This document shows, in pieces, positions 32,832-41,984 of a DNA stretch of 64,000 nucleotides. Position 1 is the stretch's first letter. Every line of letters starts with the position of its first letter. The stretch covers positions 6,572,001-6,636,000 of the forward strand of contig NZ_CP102332.1 of NCBI RefSeq assembly GCF_024600715.1, read 5' to 3'. The translations under genes were made by a program, and so were the position numbers. The notes under the pieces are model-generated. The model was not told where the DNA came from and did no database searches. It saw only the letters and a program-made list of their open reading frames with translations. Origin of the DNA: Streptomyces changanensis (lineage in GTDB: Bacteria > Actinomycetota > Actinomycetes > Streptomycetales > Streptomycetaceae).

Positions 32832-34154
32832 TCAGGAGACGGTGCAGGAGGTCCCGTCGAGCGTCACCCCGGACGGCTTGCCCGGAGCGCCGTCGGCCGC
32901 GTACCCGACGGTCACCGACCGGTCCCGGTCCAGCCGGGTGTTGTGCGCGACCGGCCGGGCGGTGACGGTGGCGCCGCCCTGTACGGCGGTCATGTTCCAG
33001 TGCTGCGTCATCCGCTGGCCACCCGGGAAGGTCCAGGAGAGCGTCCATCCGTCGAGTGCGGCCCCGCCGTTGGTCACGGCCAACTCGGCGGTGTGGCCGG
33101 TCCCCCAGGACGAGCCGGGCTTGTACACGGCCGCGCAGGCGCGGGTGCCGGGCTGCTCCGGCTGCGGGTCCGAGGGGCCGGGGCCGCCGGCCGCGTTGCG
33201 TACGAGCTGGTCGGCGAGGACCGGGTCGAACTGGCCGGCCGGCTTGTACCCGCGGCAGCTGCCGTCCGACTCGCCGGGCTGCTTGACCCACAGGTAGCCG
33301 TGGACCCGCGGGTCACCGGTCGTCAGGGTGGGCCGGGTGCCGAGCGCCCGACCCTCCGGGTTGCACCACTCGGCGCTCGGGTGGGGGCCGTTGCCGTTGC
33401 GGCTGGTGTCGACGACGAGGCCGAGCGAGGGCGCGCCCAACCGGTCGAGCAGCGCCTTGCCGTAGGCCGTCTCGTCCGCCGTCGTACGGAAGTTGGAGAC
33501 GTTGGTGACGATGCCGTCGCCCTGGGCCACGCCCGCCTCCAGCAGGTACCGGGGCTCCACCTGCCAGCCGCTGTGCCCGGCGTCGTAGTAGACCCTGGCG
33601 TTCGGCGCGGTCCGCTTGATGGTCGCGCCGGCCTGCTTCAGCGCGGCGAGCCGCGCCGGGACGTCGACCCCCCGGCACTGGTCACCGCGGGTGGCCTGGA
33701 CGATGGCGTCCGGCTCCAGCAGGACGATGACCTCGCCACTGCCCAGCCCCTGGGCGAACTGCGTGATCCACTCCTGGTACCGCGGCAGGTCGGGGGCGCC
33801 GCCCGCGGAGTGGCTGTTGCAGTCCCGGTTGGGGATCATGTACGCGACCAGGGCGGGAATCCGGCCGGCCTGCTCGGCCGCGCCGGTCACGGCCCGCACG
33901 TCGGCCCTGACCCTCTGCGGCTCGTACGAGGCGAACCACGTGGCCCGCGGAACGTCGGCGATGTGCGCCTTGATGCGGGGCGCCCGCTCGTCGCCGGGGT
34001 TCTGCGCCAGCCACGTGCTCACCTGCGTGTGCGGGTCGAGGTACAGGCCGGACGCCGCCGGGGCCGCGGCGGCGGGGCCGGGCCAGACCGCGGCGAGGGC
34101 GAGCGGTACGGCCAAGGGGGCCAGGCGGCGGCGGAGGGGTGTTCGCAGGGTCAC
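32832..34154 (-). CDS. Secreted GH6 cellulase with C-terminal CBM2
   Basis: A 440-residue secreted glycoside hydrolase family 6 enzyme. Signal peptide from RRRLAPLAVPLALAAVWPG to AAAAPAA. Catalytic domain: ALVAYMIPNRDCNSHSAGGA (proton-donor Asp), VIVLLEPDAI and HGYLWVKQPGESDGSC. A short Pro-rich linker precedes a family 2 cellulose-binding module (CAAVYKPGSSWGTGHTAELA, with paired Cys at its ends). It cleaves beta-1,4-glucan outside the cell. GTG 34154 follows AAAGGA. A CebR-like box lies 23 bases upstream. Confidence 0.93.
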   Translation of the reverse strand: MTLRTPLRRRLAPLAVPLALAAVWPGPAAAAPAASGLYLDPHTQVSTWLAQNPGDERAPRIKAHIADVPRATWFASYEPQRVRADVRAVTGAAEQAGRIPALVAYMIPNRDCNSHSAGGAPDLPRYQEWITQFAQGLGSGEVIVLLEPDAIVQATRGDQCRGVDVPARLAALKQAGATIKRTAPNARVYYDAGHSGWQVEPRYLLEAGVAQGDGIVTNVSNFRTTADETAYGKALLDRLGAPSLGLVVDTSRNGNGPHPSAEWCNPEGRALGTRPTLTTGDPRVHGYLWVKQPGESDGSCRGYKPAGQFDPVLADQLVRNAAGGPGPSDPQPEQPGTRACAAVYKPGSSWGTGHTAELAVTNGGAALDGWTLSWTFPGGQRMTQHWNMTAVQGGATVTARPVAHNTRLDRDRSVTVGYAADGAPGKPSGVTLDGTSCTVS

Positions 34155-34176
34155 GGGGTGTCCTTTCGCTGTCCGG

Positions 34177-34190
34177 TGGGAGCGCTCCCG
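34177..34190 (-). promoter_or_regulatory. CebR box (cellulose-utilisation repressor site)
   Basis: TGGGAGCGCTCCCG matches the 14-base CebR consensus TGGGAGCGCTCCCA at 13 of 14 positions. It lies 23 bases before the cellulase start. CebR is a LacI-family repressor that releases such sites with cellobiose. Confidence 0.85.
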
Positions 34191-34453
34191 CGCCACGGCG
34201 GGCGGACCGGAAGCCGTACGCCGGGCGGACGGTGGGGGAGGGGCTCGGGGAGGCGGGTGACAGGGGCGCGCCGGGGGGCGGGGCCCGTGGGGCCCGTCGG
34301 GTCACCGCGGGCGGTACGGGCTGACGGCCGAGGCGTGCCGGAGCCGAACATAGCCAACAACGCCGGCCGGCACCAGGGGAGTTGCGCACCCCGCGGCCCG
34401 CGGCCCCACCCGCGGCGCCCGAAAACGCCAGGACGGCCCCGGCCCCGCACGGC

Positions 34454-34459
34454 TATCGT
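34454..34459 (+). promoter_or_regulatory. -10 box for the ABC-F leader peptide
   Basis: TATCGT, a TANNNT hexamer, ends 7 bases before the ATG of the MASFFFV leader ORF, implying a leaderless transcript start at that ATG. Confidence 0.5.
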
Positions 34460-34466
34460 GGGACGC

Positions 34467-34490
34467 ATGGCTTCCTTCTTCTTCGTGTGA
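34467..34490 (+). CDS. Leader peptide MASFFFV upstream of ABC-F gene
   Basis: A seven-codon ORF with three consecutive Phe codons, 68 bases upstream of the ABC-F start. Short leader ORFs are the usual control element of antibiotic-resistance ABC-F genes. Its last two codons (GTGTGA, 34485-34490) can pair with TCACAC at 34536-34541, and GTCCGGGC after them pairs with GCCC and GGAC at 34523-34532, forming a long hairpin that a stalled ribosome would disrupt. Confidence 0.65.
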   Translation: MASFFFV

Positions 34491-34541
34491 GTCCGGGCGC
34501 GGCCGACGCCGCCGTTCCTGCTGCCCGTGGACCCGTCACAC
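34485..34541 (+). promoter_or_regulatory. Leader hairpin of the ABC-F gene
   Basis: Outer stem GTGTGA/TCACAC, then GTCC/GGAC and GGGC/GCCC, with small bulges and a 24-base loop. The 5' arm overlaps the end of the leader peptide; the 3' arm ends shortly before the AAGGG ribosome-binding site at 34546-34550. Confidence 0.5.
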
Positions 34542-34558
34542 CCCCAAGGGAAAGTCAT

Positions 34559-36277
34559 ATGCGCGACCGCGCCCACACCGCCGTGCCCGCCTCCGTGGCA
34601 CAGCTCTCCGTCAAGGACATCACCAAGTCCTACGGCACCCGCACCGTCCTCGACCAGGTCTCCTTCACCGTCCGCCCCGGCGAGAAGGCCGCCGTCGTCG
34701 GCGAGAACGGCTCTGGGAAGTCCACCCTGCTCCGGCTGCTCGCCGCGGCCGAGGAGCCGGACGCGGGGGAGGTCACCGTCCGCTTCCCCGGCGGCACCGG
34801 GCACCTCACCCAGACCCTCGACCTCACCCCCGACCGCACCGTGCAGGACGCCGTCGACCTCGCCCTCGCCGACCTGCGCGACCTGGAGCGTCGGTTGCGC
34901 GCGGCGGAGGAACGCCTCGGCGAGGCGCCGGACGACGAGCTGACCGCGTACGGCGAACTGCTCGACGCGTACGAGGACCGCGGCGGGTACGAGGCGGACG
35001 CCCGCGTCGACGCCGCCCTCCACGGCCTAGGCCTCGCCGGCGTCGCCCGTGACCGCGTGCTCGGCTCGCTCTCCGGCGGAGAGCAGTCACGGCTCGCGCT
35101 CGCCTGTGTGCTGGCCGCCGCCCCGGAGCTGTTGCTCCTCGACGAGCCGACGAACCACCTCGACGCGACGGCCGTGCGCTGGCTGGAGGAACACCTGCGC
35201 GCCCACCGCGGCACGGTGGTCGCGGTCACCCACGACCGGGGCTTCCTGGAACGCGTCGCCACCACGATCCTCGAGGTCGACCGGGACGCGCGCACCGTGC
35301 ACCGGTACGGCGACGGCTGGGCCGGCTACCGCGCCGCGAAGGCCGCGGCCCGGCGCCGCGCGGAGCAGGAGCACGCGGAATGGCTCCAGGCGGTGTGCCG
35401 GGCCGAGGAACTGCTCGAAGCCGCCGGGAGACGCCTCGCCACGTCCGGCAGGGACCCGCGGCAGGGCTTCGGCAAGCACCGTCGCTCGCACGAGGCGAAG
35501 CTCGGCGGCCAGGTCCGGGCGGTCCGCGAACGCCTGGCCCACCTCCGCCGCGGCCCGGTGCCACCGCCGCCCGAGCCCCTGCGGTTCACCGCCGCCCTGA
35601 CGACGGGCGCCGGCGAGCGGTCCGCCCACGGCGAGGATCCCGCCGGCGGCGGGGACGCCGCAGGCGACGGGCGGCCTGCCGGCGGCGCGCACGCTGCCGG
35701 CCGGCCCCTCGCCGAGCTCGACGGCGTCACGGTCGCCGGGCGGCTGCGACTGGACGGGCTGCTGACCATCGCGCCGGGGCAGCGCCTGCTGGTCACGGGC
35801 GCGAACGGGGCGGGCAAGACGACGTTGCTACGGGTCGTCGCCGGCGACCTGCAACCCGACACGGGCCTGGTGCGCCGCCCCGCCATGACCGGGTACCTGC
35901 CCCAGGAGCTGCCCGCGCGTTCCACCCGGCTTCCGCTGGTCGCGGCGTTCGCGGCCGGCCGGCCCGGACCGCTGGAGGAGCACGCCGCACGACTGCTGAC
36001 GCTGGGCCTGTTCCGCGAGGAGGACCTGCACGTCCCGGTCGCGGAGCTGTCGGCGGGCCAGCAGCGCCGGTTGCAGCTCGCGCGGCTGGTCACCCGGCCC
36101 GCGGCCCTGCTCGTCCTCGACGAGCCGACCAACCACGTCGCGCTCGACCTGGTCGAGGACCTGGAGGCGGCGCTGGCGGTGTACCCGGGGGCGGTCGTCG
36201 CGGTCTCGCACGACCGCGGCTTCCGGGAGCGGTTCCCGGGGGAGCGGCTGGAGCTGAGCGGCGGCCGGAGGCGCTGA
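34559..36277 (+). CDS. ABC-F ATPase, probable ribosome-protection resistance protein
   Basis: A 572-residue protein with two ABC domains and no membrane segment. Domain 1: Walker A GENGSGKST, signature LSGGEQSRLAL, Walker B LLLLDEPTNHLDATA. Domain 2: GANGAGKTT, LSAGQQRRLQLARL, LLVLDEPTNHVALDL. Between them lies a charged interdomain linker (about residues 245-340) typical of ABC-F factors that enter the ribosomal E site and displace antibiotics. A Gly/Ala/Asp-rich insert of about 30 residues follows the linker. ATG 34559 has AAGGGAAAG upstream. The Phe-rich leader supports antibiotic-inducible expression. Confidence 0.92.
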   Translation: MRDRAHTAVPASVAQLSVKDITKSYGTRTVLDQVSFTVRPGEKAAVVGENGSGKSTLLRLLAAAEEPDAGEVTVRFPGGTGHLTQTLDLTPDRTVQDAVDLALADLRDLERRLRAAEERLGEAPDDELTAYGELLDAYEDRGGYEADARVDAALHGLGLAGVARDRVLGSLSGGEQSRLALACVLAAAPELLLLDEPTNHLDATAVRWLEEHLRAHRGTVVAVTHDRGFLERVATTILEVDRDARTVHRYGDGWAGYRAAKAAARRRAEQEHAEWLQAVCRAEELLEAAGRRLATSGRDPRQGFGKHRRSHEAKLGGQVRAVRERLAHLRRGPVPPPPEPLRFTAALTTGAGERSAHGEDPAGGGDAAGDGRPAGGAHAAGRPLAELDGVTVAGRLRLDGLLTIAPGQRLLVTGANGAGKTTLLRVVAGDLQPDTGLVRRPAMTGYLPQELPARSTRLPLVAAFAAGRPGPLEEHAARLLTLGLFREEDLHVPVAELSAGQQRRLQLARLVTRPAALLVLDEPTNHVALDLVEDLEAALAVYPGAVVAVSHDRGFRERFPGERLELSGGRRR

Positions 36278-36385
36278 CGCACGGACGGCCGACGGACCGA
36301 CGACGCGGACGGCTCGTGCGGCCGACGGGCCGACGCGGACGGACGGGCCGAGGAGGCGAACTGACGGGCGGACGGACGGGATCCC

Positions 36386-36437
36386 CGCACGAAGACCCGG
36401 CGCGGGGGCCTCGCACGAAGGCCCGGCGCGGGGGCCT
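36386..36437. repeat. 26-base tandem duplication
   Basis: Two adjacent copies of a 26-base unit (36386-36411 and 36412-36437) that differ at one base, followed by a partial third (CGCACG). It lies in the gap between the ABC-F and DsbA-like genes. The surrounding 36278-36385 is made of irregular GACGG/GGACGGAC repeats. Confidence 0.8.
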
Positions 36438-36538
36438 CGCACGCGTGTCCGTTAGTGTGCCGGTGCGCCGCCGGGGCCGCGTGGCGCCGGTCGGGAGGCG
36501 CACCACCCGTGTCCCTGCCACCCCATCGGTTGAAGGTC

Positions 36539-37219
36539 ATGACGAAGAACCTGAAGATCTCCCTGGCGCTGGTCGCCGTCGCCCTGGCGGTCGTCGGCGC
36601 GCTGCTGGCCGGCAACCGGACCCAGGACGTCTCCGCGGAGGCCCCGGCCACGACCGGTGGGAGTGAGGGGACCCCCTCCGCCACGGCGTCGGTGCTGGTC
36701 CGCCCCGACAGCCACCGGCTGTCGACGGCGAAGGACGGCAAGGTGACGGTCGTGGAGTTCCTCGACCTCGAGTGCGAGTCGTGCCGGGCGGCGTTCCCGG
36801 ACGTGGAGCGGTTGCGCGAGGAGTACAAGGGCCGCGTGACGTTCGTCATTCGGTACTTCCCCATACCCAGCCACCGCAACGCCGAGCTGGCCGCCCGCAC
36901 GGTGGAGGCCGCGGCCAGGCAGGGCCGGGTCGAGGCGATGTACAAGAAGATGTACGAGACCCAGGAGAGCTGGGGCGACCAGCAGGTGTCGCACGAGGAG
37001 ACGTTCCGCGGTTTCGCCCGTGAACTCGGCCTGGACATGAAGAAGTTCGAGGCCGACTGGAAGGACCCGGCCACCGCCGAGCGCGTCGAGAAGGACCGCC
37101 GGGACGGCATCGCGCTCGGCGTCCAGGGCACGCCGACCTTCTTCGTCAACGGCCACCGGCCGCAGATCGGGTCGCTCGCCGACTTCAGGGCAGCCATCGA
37201 CGCGGAACTCGCCAAGTGA
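36539..37219 (+). CDS. Membrane-anchored DsbA-like thiol oxidase
   Basis: A 226-residue protein. An N-terminal membrane anchor (ISLALVAVALAVVGALLAG) is followed by a Ser/Thr/Ala-rich linker and a thioredoxin-fold domain with the CESC redox site at residues 79-82 (VVEFLDLECESC) and cis-Pro in GVQGTPTFFVNG. It would introduce disulfides into exported proteins. The last codons overlap the start of the VKOR gene by four bases (GTGA), so the oxidase and its re-oxidant are made together. Confidence 0.93.
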   Translation: MTKNLKISLALVAVALAVVGALLAGNRTQDVSAEAPATTGGSEGTPSATASVLVRPDSHRLSTAKDGKVTVVEFLDLECESCRAAFPDVERLREEYKGRVTFVIRYFPIPSHRNAELAARTVEAAARQGRVEAMYKKMYETQESWGDQQVSHEETFRGFARELGLDMKKFEADWKDPATAERVEKDRRDGIALGVQGTPTFFVNGHRPQIGSLADFRAAIDAELAK

Positions 37220-37860
37220 CCGTCACCGCACGGCCCGCCGCCGCCCCGGCCTCCACGGCCGCGGGCGGCGGCGCCGTGGGACGGCGGATGCTCGCCGTGG
37301 TCCTCACCCTCGGCGGCGCGCTCGGGTTCCTGGCCGCGTTCACGCTGGCGGTGGAGAAGATCGCCCTGCTGAAGGACCCCTCCCACACCCCGTCGTGCAG
37401 CATCAACCCCATCCTCAGCTGCGCGTCCGTGATGAGCACGCCGCAGGCGGAGGTCTTCGGGTTCCCCAACCCGCTGCTCGGGATCGGCGGGTTCGCCGTC
37501 GTCACCACCATCGGGGTGGTGCTCCTGACGGGTGCCGCGCTGCCGCGCCCGCTGTGGTGGGGCCTCACCGCCGGGGTCGTCCTCGGCGTGGTCTTCGTGC
37601 ACTGGCTGGTCTTCCAGAGCCTGTACCGGATCGGCGCGCTGTGTCCCTACTGCATGGTCGTGTGGGCGGTGATGATCCCGCTCTTCTGGTACACGGCCCT
37701 GCACGCCCTCACCGGTGGGCACCTGGGCGGGCCGCCGCGGCTGCTACGGGCGGCGGGTGCGGTGGCCGGCTACCACGGCGTGGTGCTGACCGCCTGGTAC
37801 CTGGCCATCGGCGTGCTCGTGCTGCAGCGGTTCTGGCTGTACTGGACGACCCTCGTCTGA
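37216..37860 (+). CDS. Vitamin K epoxide reductase (VKOR) family protein
   Basis: A 214-residue membrane protein with four to five helices. The four redox cysteines of VKOR are present: Cys61 and Cys69 in SCSINPILSCASVM, and the CxxC Cys143-Cys146 in ALCPYCMVVW. In actinobacteria VKOR replaces DsbB and re-oxidises DsbA with quinone. Translational coupling to the DsbA-like gene fits this. GTG start at the overlap. Confidence 0.93.
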   Translation: MTVTARPAAAPASTAAGGGAVGRRMLAVVLTLGGALGFLAAFTLAVEKIALLKDPSHTPSCSINPILSCASVMSTPQAEVFGFPNPLLGIGGFAVVTTIGVVLLTGAALPRPLWWGLTAGVVLGVVFVHWLVFQSLYRIGALCPYCMVVWAVMIPLFWYTALHALTGGHLGGPPRLLRAAGAVAGYHGVVLTAWYLAIGVLVLQRFWLYWTTLV

Positions 37861-37906
37861 CGGACCGCCCAGCCGCCCGACAGCAGCCCGGGCAGCCGTA
37901 CGGCAG

Positions 37907-37948
37907 CCGCCCGGCCGTACGGCGTGGGGACGCCGTACGGCCGGGCGG
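37907..37948. terminator. Strong bidirectional terminator
   Basis: A perfect 19-base stem (37907-37925 with 37930-37948) and GGGG loop between the convergent VKOR and trypsin-like genes. Confidence 0.8.
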
Positions 37949-37959
37949 TCGGATGTGGA

Positions 37960-39603
37960 TCAGAGGGTGCCGGTGATGCTCAGGCCGATCGGCGCCCCGG
38001 TGGCGCCGGTCAGGGCGACCTGGACGGCCGGGGCCCAGGTGCGGTCGGCGTGCCGGGTCGTGTGGAGGAGCTTGCCGTCGGCGGTCACGGCGGCCACCTG
38101 GAGCTCCCCGTTGACGTGGGCGGCGCTGACGGACTTCGCGGTGACCGTCCCCAGGACGCCCGCGAGGCTGCCGTACACGGTCCAGCTGCCGGAGGCGCTG
38201 CGCAGGGTGTGGTACTGCTTCGTGCCGTTGTCGGTGGCGATGACGACGTGCGCGTCGGTGCCCACCCCGGCGATCGCGACGGAGGAGACGGGGCCGGTGA
38301 CGCCCACCGCCTTGGTCATGTCGCCCCAGGCGGTCCACTGCCCGGCGGTGTCGCGGACGGTGTGGTACGGCTTGCCCCCGGTGACCGCGACGGTCTGGAG
38401 CTGACCCCCGACGCTGGCGGTGGAGACGGACGTCACCGTCCCGAGCGGGCCGGCGGCGCCGAGCACGTTGCCGAACCGGGACCAGTGGCCGTCGGCGTCG
38501 CGGCGCGTGTGGAAGACCTTGCCGTCGGCGAGCGCGACCACGTGCAGCTCGCGGCCGATGGAGACGGCGGACACCTGCTTCAGGTTGCCGAGGACACCGG
38601 CGACGGCACCGACGTCACCGAACGCGGTCCACGAGCCGTCCGCCTTGCGGATGGCGTGGCGCAGCTTTCCGGCACCGTCGATGGCGAGGACGTGGGTGTC
38701 ACGGTCGATGCCCGCCGCGGCGACGGCCGAGGCGGACGCCAGGGTGCCGCCGATGCTGCCGGCCTCCGCCTCCACGTCGCGGAAGTCGGTCCAGGTGCCG
38801 TCGGCGAGCCGGACGCCCTGGAAGACGCCCCGGTCGGTCTGGACGAAGCTCCGGGACTTCCAGCCGGGCTGCGCGGCGCGGACGTCCATGACCCACTGGC
38901 GGAGGTCGTCGACGCGGGCGGCCTCGGCGTTCCTGCGCGTTTCCGTCTCGGGGGTGCCGAGGCAACCGGCGCGCCACGAGCGGCTGGAGAGGGCGACGAC
39001 CTCGCCCGCGGCGTTGCTCACGGGGCCACCGGCGTCGCCCTGGCAGATGGCGTCGCCGGTCTGGCCGCCCTCGATGGCCAGGGCGGTCGCCGAGGCGGAC
39101 GTGGTGGTGAAGGCCGCCGTGTGAACCTTGTCCGGGACCCAGAGGGTCTTCGTGCGGCCGTGCCCGGCGGCGGTGAGCGCCGTGCCCGGCGCGGGGGCGC
39201 TGCCGGCGAGCCGGGCCGGGGTCACGCCGGTGACGGGGCGGTCGAGCCGCGCCAGGAGGACGTCCCGGTCGGTGCGGGGGAACAGCTCGGCGACCGTGAA
39301 GCCCTGACCCCCCACGGTGACCTTCACCGCCTCCGCCGGCTGACCGGGCGTGATGCCGGTGCCGGGCGTGGTGGTGAAGCAGCTCTGGGAGGTGAGCAGC
39401 CACTGTGCAGCCACCAGCGTGCCGGAGCAGCCGCGGGCGTCGGACGGGTCGCCGACGGTGACCTGGGCGGTGTGGGCGAACGCGCCGCTCGTGTCGGGGG
39501 TGCCGATGGCGGCGCTCGCGGTGTTGGTCGACAGCAGACCGGCGCCTATCGCCGCGGCGAGGCCGACGGCCATCCACGTGGGTCGTGGACGGGTACGCAG
39601 CAT
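37960..39603 (-). CDS. Secreted pseudo-trypsin fused to beta-propeller-like repeats
   Basis: A 547-residue secreted protein. After a signal peptide (to about residue 32) comes a chymotrypsin-fold domain (about 35-235) in which two of the three catalytic residues are gone: the His site reads TSQSC (71-75, Gln73 for His) and the Ser site reads CQGDAGGP (Ala191 for Ser), while Asp114 (RDVLLARL) remains. It should not be proteolytic. Residues 245-547 contain five or six repeats of about 50 residues ([60 protein letters not shown]), a likely propeller or lectin. A binding role is plausible. Confidence 0.85.
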   Translation of the reverse strand: MLRTRPRPTWMAVGLAAAIGAGLLSTNTASAAIGTPDTSGAFAHTAQVTVGDPSDARGCSGTLVAAQWLLTSQSCFTTTPGTGITPGQPAEAVKVTVGGQGFTVAELFPRTDRDVLLARLDRPVTGVTPARLAGSAPAPGTALTAAGHGRTKTLWVPDKVHTAAFTTTSASATALAIEGGQTGDAICQGDAGGPVSNAAGEVVALSSRSWRAGCLGTPETETRRNAEAARVDDLRQWVMDVRAAQPGWKSRSFVQTDRGVFQGVRLADGTWTDFRDVEAEAGSIGGTLASASAVAAAGIDRDTHVLAIDGAGKLRHAIRKADGSWTAFGDVGAVAGVLGNLKQVSAVSIGRELHVVALADGKVFHTRRDADGHWSRFGNVLGAAGPLGTVTSVSTASVGGQLQTVAVTGGKPYHTVRDTAGQWTAWGDMTKAVGVTGPVSSVAIAGVGTDAHVVIATDNGTKQYHTLRSASGSWTVYGSLAGVLGTVTAKSVSAAHVNGELQVAAVTADGKLLHTTRHADRTWAPAVQVALTGATGAPIGLSITGTL

Positions 39604-39759
39604 GGGTGTCCTCTTTCGTCAGTCGGGTGGCAGAGCCGGCCGGGGAGGGTCGGCCGGGGGCCGTCCGCAGGTCCCCTGCCGGTGGAGCCCATGCAGAGTA
39701 TCCGAGCGGACGGACATCTGTGATCTTGATTGTGTCGGGGTGTCGTCGCAGGTCGGCGG

Positions 39760-40452
39760 GGTGGGGCGGCGGCCGCGGGCGGAGGCTGACGTTCCGCCGG
39801 CACGGGGCCGTACCGGAGTCACCCGGTCCGCCAGGTCCGGCAGTTGCGCGTCGTGCGTCGCCACGAGCGCGGTCACACCCTCGCCGCGGACCACGGCCCG
39901 CAACAGCTCCACCATGGGCGCGGCCCGTCTCCGCGTCCGGCTGGCCGGTCGGCTCGTCCGCGAGGAGCAGCGCCGGCCGGTTGGCGAGCGCCCGCGCGAT
40001 GGCGACACGCTGCTGCCGGCCGCCGGACAGCCCCGTCGGCCGCTGCTCGGCGTGGTCGGCGAGCCCCACCATGCAGCAGCAGCCGCACGCTCTCCTCGCG
40101 TGCGGCCCGGGTCGGTCCGGCGCAGCCGCATCGACACGCCGACGTTCTCGGCGGCCGTGAGGATCGGGAGCAGCCCGAAGGACTGGAAGACGAAGCCGAC
40201 CCGGTCCCGCCGCAGTTCCGACAGCCCCGCCTCGCCCAGGTCCGCGAGGTCCGTGCCGTTCACTGTGGTCCGGCCGCCGTCCGGGGTGTCGAGACCGCCC
40301 ACGAGGTTGAGCGGCGTCGTCTCGCCCCAGCCGGACCGGCCCTTCAGCGCGACCAGTTCACCGCGCGCCACCTCGAAGGACACCCCGCGCGGGGCGTGTA
40401 CGGCGGCGGGCCCGGAGCCGTACGAGCGGCGCAGGTCCTCCACCCGCACCAT
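39760..40452 (-). pseudogene. Decayed LolD/MacB-type ABC transporter ATPase
   Basis: The ATPase is split over two frames. MVRVEDLRRSYGSGPAAVHA to [13 protein letters not shown] reads in one frame. [20 protein letters not shown] and [16 protein letters not shown] read in a second frame (about 39940-40072). [20 protein letters not shown] returns to the first, so at least two frameshifts are needed. Walker A is also damaged, [10 protein letters not shown] where GRSGSGKTTL is expected, losing the essential Lys. No permease lies next to it. A sequencing error would not explain the Walker A change. Confidence 0.8.
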
Positions 40453-40645
40453 CGGGTGCCGTCGCGCGCACCACCGTCATGAACCGCCCCCGTACGTCGT
40501 GGAATGGGCCCCCGTATGCGCAGCCCTGCCCCCTGCGGCAACGCCCGCCCGATCCCGCCGTACCCGCTGGGCGCCACCATCGCCCCGGCCTCCCGTCCCG
40601 GCCCCGCGGCAGGGGAAGCACGGCAGCGCAGGGCCGGACGGCGGG

Positions 40646-41179
40646 TCACACGACATGCGCGGCGACGGCTCGCGCGCACTCCATCGCCTCGGCGTGGGTG
40701 GAGTCCACTTCCAGGTCGTACCTCACGCCCCGGTGGACCGACTCCGCCTGGGTGGCGGCCATCCCGACCGTCCGGTCGCCCCGGGCGACCTCGCGGCCCG
40801 CGGCCACCGCGGCGTCGCACCGGACACCGACCCACAGCACCCGCAGCCCGTCCAGGGCGTCCAGCCACCGCCGCTGCGAGGACGCCCCGCCGAGGAACAC
40901 CTCGTCGACGACGACCCGGGCGCCGGCGCGGGCCATCGCGGCGACCCCCTCGATCCACGCGGCCTCCAGCCTCCGGAACTCCGGACCGACGACCACCTCG
41001 CCGTCCGCGGCGAAACCGATGCCGCCCTCCGACGTCTGCAGGGACGCCGGCATCGCCTCGACGAGGGTGTCCGTCCCGAGGGCCAGCCACGGATCGGGCA
41101 GGACCGCCTGCAGACAGCGGATGATCCCGGACTTCCCCGAGCTGGAACCACCGTTGATCATGATCACCTGAGTCTTCAC
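40646..41179 (-). CDS. Chloramphenicol phosphotransferase-like kinase
   Basis: A 177-residue P-loop kinase beginning [20 protein letters not shown] (Walker A GGSSSGKS). Residues follow the pattern of chloramphenicol 3-O-phosphotransferase from Streptomyces venezuelae: [58 protein letters not shown] and [13 protein letters not shown], ending ARAVAAHVV. It would phosphorylate chloramphenicol or a related alcohol. No chloramphenicol biosynthesis gene is present, so it is either imported resistance or a kinase with another natural substrate. GTG start. Confidence 0.88.
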   Translation of the reverse strand: MKTQVIMINGGSSSGKSGIIRCLQAVLPDPWLALGTDTLVEAMPASLQTSEGGIGFAADGEVVVGPEFRRLEAAWIEGVAAMARAGARVVVDEVFLGGASSQRRWLDALDGLRVLWVGVRCDAAVAAGREVARGDRTVGMAATQAESVHRGVRYDLEVDSTHAEAMECARAVAAHVV

Positions 41180-41517
41180 CGCGCCACCATAGGCCCGCAC
41201 CCACGCCACCCGAAGCGAATTTCCCGGCCCCGGCCCCGGCCCCGGCCCCGGCCCGGACCTCGCGGCCCTCGGGCTCGCGCCCCGCGCCGTCAGCGGCGAC
41301 GGCGAGCAGGGCCGCCCTCCGGGCATCGACGGGCAAGGCGCCGGCGCAGGCGGAGTCCGTGCGGGTCCGCAGCCGGCGTCCGCCGCGCGTCCACGCCGAC
41401 GCCGGGTGGCCGCCCGGCGGTGCCGACCGCCCACGGTGGGACGAACGCGTGGTGGCGGCCGACGAGACGGGGCAAGCGGCACCGCGCCCCGGGGGCCGGC
41501 CGGCCCGCGCGGGTCGT
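41180..41517. other. Intergenic region with CCGGCC repeat
   Basis: 338 bases without a gene. A run of about five CCGGCC units lies at roughly 41226-41256. Frames across the region are Arg/Pro/Gly-rich shadows. The promoter of the CPT-like gene should be at its left end. Confidence 0.5.
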
Positions 41518-41931
41518 TCAGGCCGTCGGCTCGGGGGCGATCTCGGCGATGAGCCGCTCGACCAGGGTCCTGATCTCGTCGCGGATCGGGCGGACCGCCT
41601 CGACGCCCTGGCCGGCCGGGTCCTCCAGCTGCCAGTCCAGGTAGCGCTTGCCCGGAAAGACGGGGCAGGTGTCGCCGCAGCCCATGGTGATGCAGACGTC
41701 GGACGCCTTCACCGCGTCGACGGTGAGAACCTTCGGGACCTCGGCGGAGATATCGATCCCCACCTCGGCCATCGCCGCGACGGCGGCCGGATTGACGGCG
41801 GCGCCCGGCGCGGAGCCGGCGGAGCGGACCTCGACCCGGTCCCCGGCGAGGTGGGCGAGCCAGGCGGCGGCCATCTGGGAGCGCCCGGCGTTGTGGACGC
41901 AGACGAACAGGACGGACGGCTTCTCGGCCAT
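41518..41931 (-). CDS. arsC: Arsenate reductase, low-molecular-weight phosphatase type
   Basis: A 137-residue protein: [20 protein letters not shown] holds the C-x5-R-S catalytic loop, and [26 protein letters not shown] contains the two later Cys used in the thiol relay. It reduces arsenate to arsenite for export. ATG 41931 begins [10 protein letters not shown]. It is divergent from arsR-acr3 with operators between, completing a standard resistance pathway. Confidence 0.93.
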   Translation of the reverse strand: MAEKPSVLFVCVHNAGRSQMAAAWLAHLAGDRVEVRSAGSAPGAAVNPAAVAAMAEVGIDISAEVPKVLTVDAVKASDVCITMGCGDTCPVFPGKRYLDWQLEDPAGQGVEAVRPIRDEIRTLVERLIAEIAPEPTA

Positions 41932-41984
41932 GGTGATCGTTCTCTCCCGTCGCACGGCGGAACCGGCCGCCGATGACTTCAGCA

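Noticed and set aside
41224..41262. CCGGCC repeat as an origin or attachment site
   Set aside because: Simple GC repeat without DnaA boxes, tRNA gene or integrase nearby.
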